Source of the DNA: Clostridia bacterium | GTDB taxonomy: Bacteria; Bacillota; Clostridia; Christensenellales; CAG-138 | Assembly: GCA_017428025.1 (NCBI GenBank) | Contig: JAFRRO010000048.1 | Span: forward strand, 1-54,629 | Direction of reading: 5' to 3' | Length of the DNA: 54,629 nucleotides | Shown: positions 52,145-54,629 of the stretch, in pieces | How positions within the stretch are numbered: the first letter of the stretch is position 1 | Layout of the letters: the number at the start of each line of letters is the position of its first letter | Position numbers and translations under genes: made by a program | The notes under the pieces: model-generated | Database searches by the model: none | What the model saw: the letters and a program-made list of their open reading frames with translations, nothing else | What the model was told of the DNA's origin: nothing

Positions 52145-52263
52145 GTATGGAGGGAACACCGAAGAAGAAAACCGGCTGGATCATCGGCATCGTCGTGATG
52201 TCGGTGCTGACGGCGCTTGCGCTCGCCGCGGACATCTTCATCTTCGGCATGCTGTGGGTATGA
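52141..52263 (+). CDS. 40-residue single-span membrane protein
   Basis: MSMEGTPKKKTGW leads into a hydrophobic helix IIGIVVMSVLTALALAA and ends DIFIFGMLWV. The start ATG overlaps the glycosidase stop (ATGA at 52141-52144) and its stop overlaps the LCP start (ATGA at 52260-52263), so all three are translationally coupled in a chain. A basic N-terminus and a single helix predict an N-in membrane protein. Without it the LCP gene would have no coupled start. No family was recognised; a small partner or assembly factor for the LCP enzyme is a guess. Confidence 0.7.
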   Translation: MSMEGTPKKKTGWIIGIVVMSVLTALALAADIFIFGMLWV

Positions 52264-53306
52264 GGATCAAGGAACCGAACCGAAAGCTGAAGATCGCGTT
52301 TCTCTGCCTCTGCATCGCGTTCGCCGTGCTTGCCGTCGCGGGGCTTGCCGGATTCCGCTCGCTGTTCCGCATCTACGACGGAAAGATCCCGATCATCGCG
52401 GGCAATCACAAGCCGATCGACATCGGTGCGCTGCCGACGCCGAACGCGGAGCTGTTCGATCAGGCGCTTTCGAAGGACACGGACTATTACGAGACGGGCG
52501 AGATCACCGAGGTCCCGATCTATGAGCAGAACAAGATCGACCGCTTCATCATCAGCATGGTGATCGTCGTGCAGAACGGCTCGATCAAGTCGGAGCAGAA
52601 GCAGACCGACATGATCTTTATCGCGTCCTACAATCAGCTTTTGCAGCAGTTTACCATCGTTTCCGTCGCGCGCGACACGATCGTGCCGCTCGGCGACGAG
52701 GGCTGGAAGCGCATCAACGCCGCGTATGCGCGCGGCGGCGTCGGGCTTCTGATCAACACGCTCAACGACCTGTTCGGGCTCGACATTCAGAACTATGTGC
52801 TGACCGGCACCGACGAGCTCAAAATCCTGGCGGACGGCATCGACGGCATCCCCGCGACGCTGACCAGGCAGGAGGCGAAGTACATCAACGAGCAGACCGG
52901 CAGTTCGCTTTCGGCGGGCAAGCAGCAGCTCAACGGCGAACAGATCGTCACGCTGCTTCTGGACCGCACCTCGGACAACAAGGGCGATCTCGGCCGCGCC
53001 GAACGGCAGCTGACCATCGTGCACGACGCGTTTGTCTATCTGCAGGAGAAGTTCGACAGTTCGTTCCTGTATCCGTTCTTCCACACGATCTTCCGCAACG
53101 TGCGTTCGAATCTCGGATTTGAAGAGCTGCGCGGCGTCGGATACGAGATGGCGGTCGCCGACGATCTGACGATCAAAACGGTCCGCTTCCCGTTCGACAA
53201 CAGCTTTACCGAGCTCAACATGGACGGTTCCTACGCGATCCTGCCGGAGTTCGAGAAATGCCGCATCCTGCTGCAGCAGACGCTGTACGGCAAGGAAGTT
53301 CAATAA
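52260..53306 (+). CDS. LytR-CpsA-Psr (LCP) family glycopolymer ligase
   Basis: 348 residues. One N-terminal helix (~9-31: LKIAFLCLCIAFAVLAVAGLAGF), an extracytoplasmic region and an LCP domain (~110-290): QTDMIFIASYNQLLQQFTIVSVARDTIVPL, RINAAYARGGVGLLINTL, LTRQEAKYINEQTG and the Arg motif LGRAERQ. LCP enzymes move undecaprenyl-linked teichoic acid or capsule to peptidoglycan. This fits the polymer made and exported by the upstream genes. Start at 52260 is coupled by ATGA to the small ORF. A strong terminator follows. Confidence 0.93.
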   Translation: MRIKEPNRKLKIAFLCLCIAFAVLAVAGLAGFRSLFRIYDGKIPIIAGNHKPIDIGALPTPNAELFDQALSKDTDYYETGEITEVPIYEQNKIDRFIISMVIVVQNGSIKSEQKQTDMIFIASYNQLLQQFTIVSVARDTIVPLGDEGWKRINAAYARGGVGLLINTLNDLFGLDIQNYVLTGTDELKILADGIDGIPATLTRQEAKYINEQTGSSLSAGKQQLNGEQIVTLLLDRTSDNKGDLGRAERQLTIVHDAFVYLQEKFDSSFLYPFFHTIFRNVRSNLGFEELRGVGYEMAVADDLTIKTVRFPFDNSFTELNMDGSYAILPEFEKCRILLQQTLYGKEVQ

Positions 53307-53315
53307 GCGATCAAT

Positions 53316-53347
53316 GCACGGTCATCCGTCAGATGACCGTGCTTTTT
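53316..53347 (+). terminator. Terminator of the LCP unit
   Basis: GCACGGTCATC (53316-53326) pairs perfectly with GATGACCGTGC (53332-53342), then five T. Confidence 0.95.
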
Positions 53348-53395
53348 CATGCATCGGGATCGAACCCCAAAGAGATCGTCTGCAATAACAAATCC

Positions 53396-53428
53396 GACCG
53401 CCCTCAACGGGCGGTCGTTCGTTTTTTT
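53396..53428. terminator. Terminator of the DUF3795 gene (possibly bidirectional)
   Basis: GACCGCCC (53396-53403) and GGGCGGTC (53409-53416). On the plus strand a run of seven T begins five bases later; on the minus strand T-richness is modest. Confidence 0.65.
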
Positions 53429-53436
53429 GATGCCGT

Positions 53437-53706
53437 TCAGTCCGTCGGCGAACGGTGCAGAGCGCACATCCGGCGGTACGCTTCGCGGTGACCTTCGGAT
53501 TCCTCATAGAACGCCGCCATGTCCGCGCACGGAAACCCGCCGCATTCGCCGCAGAAGGAGATGCCTTTGGCGCTGCAGCAGCCGACGGGCGGACAGGGAT
53601 CGTCGCCCCATTCCGTCGCGCGGCAGCCGGGACATTTCTTTGCCGCAAGGTCCGGACAAAGGCCGCAATCCACTCCGCAATATGCGATTCGTTCCTCCGG
53701 TTTCAT
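53437..53706 (-). CDS. Cysteine-rich DUF3795 protein
   Basis: 89 residues with twelve cysteines in the pattern YCGVDCGLCP...KCPGC...PCPPVGCC...FCGECGGFPC, which matches DUF3795 proteins, small predicted metal- or Fe-S-binding proteins common in anaerobes; function unknown. ATG 53706 is set by GAGAGGTG upstream. Own promoter on the minus strand: TTGCGG (53754-53749) and TATACT (53731-53726), 17-bp spacer. Divergent from clpB. Confidence 0.82.
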   Translation of the reverse strand: MKPEERIAYCGVDCGLCPDLAAKKCPGCRATEWGDDPCPPVGCCSAKGISFCGECGGFPCADMAAFYEESEGHREAYRRMCALHRSPTD

Positions 53707-53820
53707 TCGATCACCTCTCCGATACAGTATAGCATGTCTAAACAATCGCCGCAAGCGGGGCGCTTTTTTACGGCATTTTGAAAGAATTGTGACACGAAAG
53801 CAAACTCCGCGCGCAGGGGG

Positions 53821-53848
53821 TTGCATTCCCGGAAAAGTGTGCTATGAT
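53821..53848 (+). promoter_or_regulatory. Promoter of clpB
   Basis: TTGCAT (53821-53826) and TATGAT (53843-53848), 16-bp spacer; transcription would start inside the CIRCE element. Confidence 0.7.
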
Positions 53849-53852
53849 GTGT

Positions 53853-53879
53853 TTAGCACTCGAAGGTGTAGAGTGCTAA
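53853..53879 (+). promoter_or_regulatory. CIRCE operator (HrcA site) of clpB
   Basis: TTAGCACTC (53853-53861), nine-base spacer, GAGTGCTAA (53871-53879): a perfect CIRCE. Confidence 0.97.
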
Positions 53880-53924
53880 AAATCGACAGTACCGGACAGA
53901 ATGTCCGTTAAGGAGGCGAAGCAC

Positions 53925-54629
53925 ATGAATGCAAACCGATTCACACAGAAATCTCTGGAAGCGATCCAGAGTGCGCAGCAGCTTGCGGAGACGAACCGCA
54001 ACACGCAGCTGGAGCCGATCCATCTGCTCAAAACGCTGACCGATGAAGCGGACGATCTGAATGCGCAGCTGCTTGCCTCGATGCAGGTGGATATGCGCGC
54101 CTTTTCGTCGGCGATCGACCGCGCGCTTGCGGCGCTTCCGACGTATTCCGGCGACGGGCAGCAGACCTACGCCGCGCCGACCGTTTCCCGCGCGGTTTCC
54201 GAAGCGGAGGCGCAGGCGAAGCGCATGGGCGACGCGTACGTTTCGGTCGAGCATCTGATGCTCGGGCTTCTGGAGAAGCCGGACGACACGCTGAAAAAGC
54301 TGTTTTCGCAGTTCCGCATCCAGAAGGATGCGTATCTGACGGCGCTCAAGAGCGTACGCGGCAACCGCACCGTCAACACCGACAACCCGGAGGGCACCTA
54401 TGACGTGCTGAAAAAGTACGGGCAGGACCTCGTCGAGCTGGCGCGGGCGCACAAGCTCGATCCGGTGATCGGCAGAGACAACGAGATCCGCAGCATCATC
54501 CGCATCCTTTCGAGAAAGACGAAGAACAATCCGTGCCTGATCGGCGAACCGGGCGTCGGCAAGACGGCGATCGCCGAGGGGCTTGCGCTTCGAATCGTGC
54601 GCGGTGACGTGCCGGATAACCTGAAGGAC
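53925..54629 (+). CDS. clpB: Disaggregase ClpB, N-terminal part
   Basis: The first 235 codons; the gene runs off the window. Residues 1-~145 are the double Clp-N domain ([17 protein letters not shown]... and [14 protein letters not shown]), then the first AAA+ module: [30 protein letters not shown] and Walker [16 protein letters not shown]. ClpB with DnaK dissolves aggregates; a ClpB rather than ClpC is favoured by the [19 protein letters not shown] junction and by HrcA control. AAGGAGG precedes the ATG. CIRCE in front means HrcA links it with hsp20 at 19.7 kb. Confidence 0.92.
   Translation, partial: MNANRFTQKSLEAIQSAQQLAETNRNTQLEPIHLLKTLTDEADDLNAQLLASMQVDMRAFSSAIDRALAALPTYSGDGQQTYAAPTVSRAVSEAEAQAKRMGDAYVSVEHLMLGLLEKPDDTLKKLFSQFRIQKDAYLTALKSVRGNRTVNTDNPEGTYDVLKKYGQDLVELARAHKLDPVIGRDNEIRSIIRILSRKTKNNPCLIGEPGVGKTAIAEGLALRIVRGDVPDNLKD

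Noticed and set aside
53743..53772. GC-rich stretch followed by six T upstream of clpB, resembling a plus-strand terminator
   Set aside because: The stem is short and there is no plus-strand gene to end; it overlaps the promoter of the divergent DUF3795 gene.
1..54629. Search by eye for tRNA, rRNA, phage, IS transposase or toxin-antitoxin genes
   Set aside because: Nothing convincing was found; a covariance scan could still reveal a small RNA that was missed.

Overview
The window looks like a near-origin chromosome segment from a GC-rich, endospore-forming member of the Clostridia (Bacillota). A clear Spo0A, a SpoIIQ-like LytM protein, a split glycine dehydrogenase (gcvPA/gcvPB), the glgC/glgD pair, CIRCE/HrcA-type heat-shock operators and a teichoic-acid-style TagG/TagH exporter all point that way. 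No phage, IS transposase, CRISPR array, rRNA or tRNA was seen. GC content and codon use were judged by eye, not counted.

Layout. 1-2.4 kb: the end of citrate lyase alpha (citF) and a CitMHS citrate carrier. 2.5-6.2 kb: a heterodimeric ABC exporter. 6.3-7.6 kb: a membrane-anchored leucine-rich-repeat protein. 7.6-7.9 kb: a non-coding region with a cluster of DnaA-box-like 9-mers and strong inverted repeats, next to spo0A (minus strand). 8.9-15.5 kb: Fe-S aldo/keto reductase, divergent Lgt, leuS, alpha/beta hydrolase and two GNAT acetyltransferases. 15.6-19.6 kb: SpoIIQ-like LytM protein, a CASTOR/POLLUX-type ion channel and an MFS carrier with an apparently leaderless mRNA. 19.6-20.4 kb: CIRCE-controlled hsp20 and a MITE-like repeat. 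20.4-24.3 kb: dnaN, a DnaA-box-rich spacer (probable oriC), dnaA and a degenerate LytM protein. 24.5-30.3 kb: glycogen operon glgBCDA. 30.36 kb: a perfect parS site, then parA-parB. 32.2-33.5 kb: rarA (minus).

33.6-40.6 kb: one minus-strand glycine cleavage operon, gcvT-gcvH-gcvPA-gcvPB-lplA-lpd, headed by a tandem glycine riboswitch with a terminator. It holds the P, H and T proteins, the lipoate ligase that arms GcvH, and the dihydrolipoyl dehydrogenase that reoxidises it.

40.9-53.3 kb: a cell-surface glycopolymer locus. A lipid-linked initiating sugar-1-phosphate transferase, two nucleotide-sugar epimerases/reductases, two GT2 glycosyltransferases, a CDP-glycerol-type polymerase and a TagG/TagH exporter are nearly all coupled by 4-bp ATGA overlaps. 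They are followed by a 989-residue fusion of a polysaccharide pyruvyltransferase with a MenD-like thiamine-diphosphate enzyme. A second transcription unit encodes a phosphodiester-glycosidase lipoprotein, an overlooked 40-residue membrane protein and an LCP ligase, again joined by ATGA overlaps. The order is consistent with synthesis, export and wall attachment of a teichoic-acid-like polymer carrying an unusual acidic or branched modification. The window ends with a DUF3795 protein and the start of clpB behind a perfect CIRCE.

The strongest candidates for new biology are the pyruvyltransferase-MenD-like fusion, the 40-residue membrane protein between the glycosidase and the LCP protein, and the second DnaA-box cluster with a possible small RNA beside spo0A.
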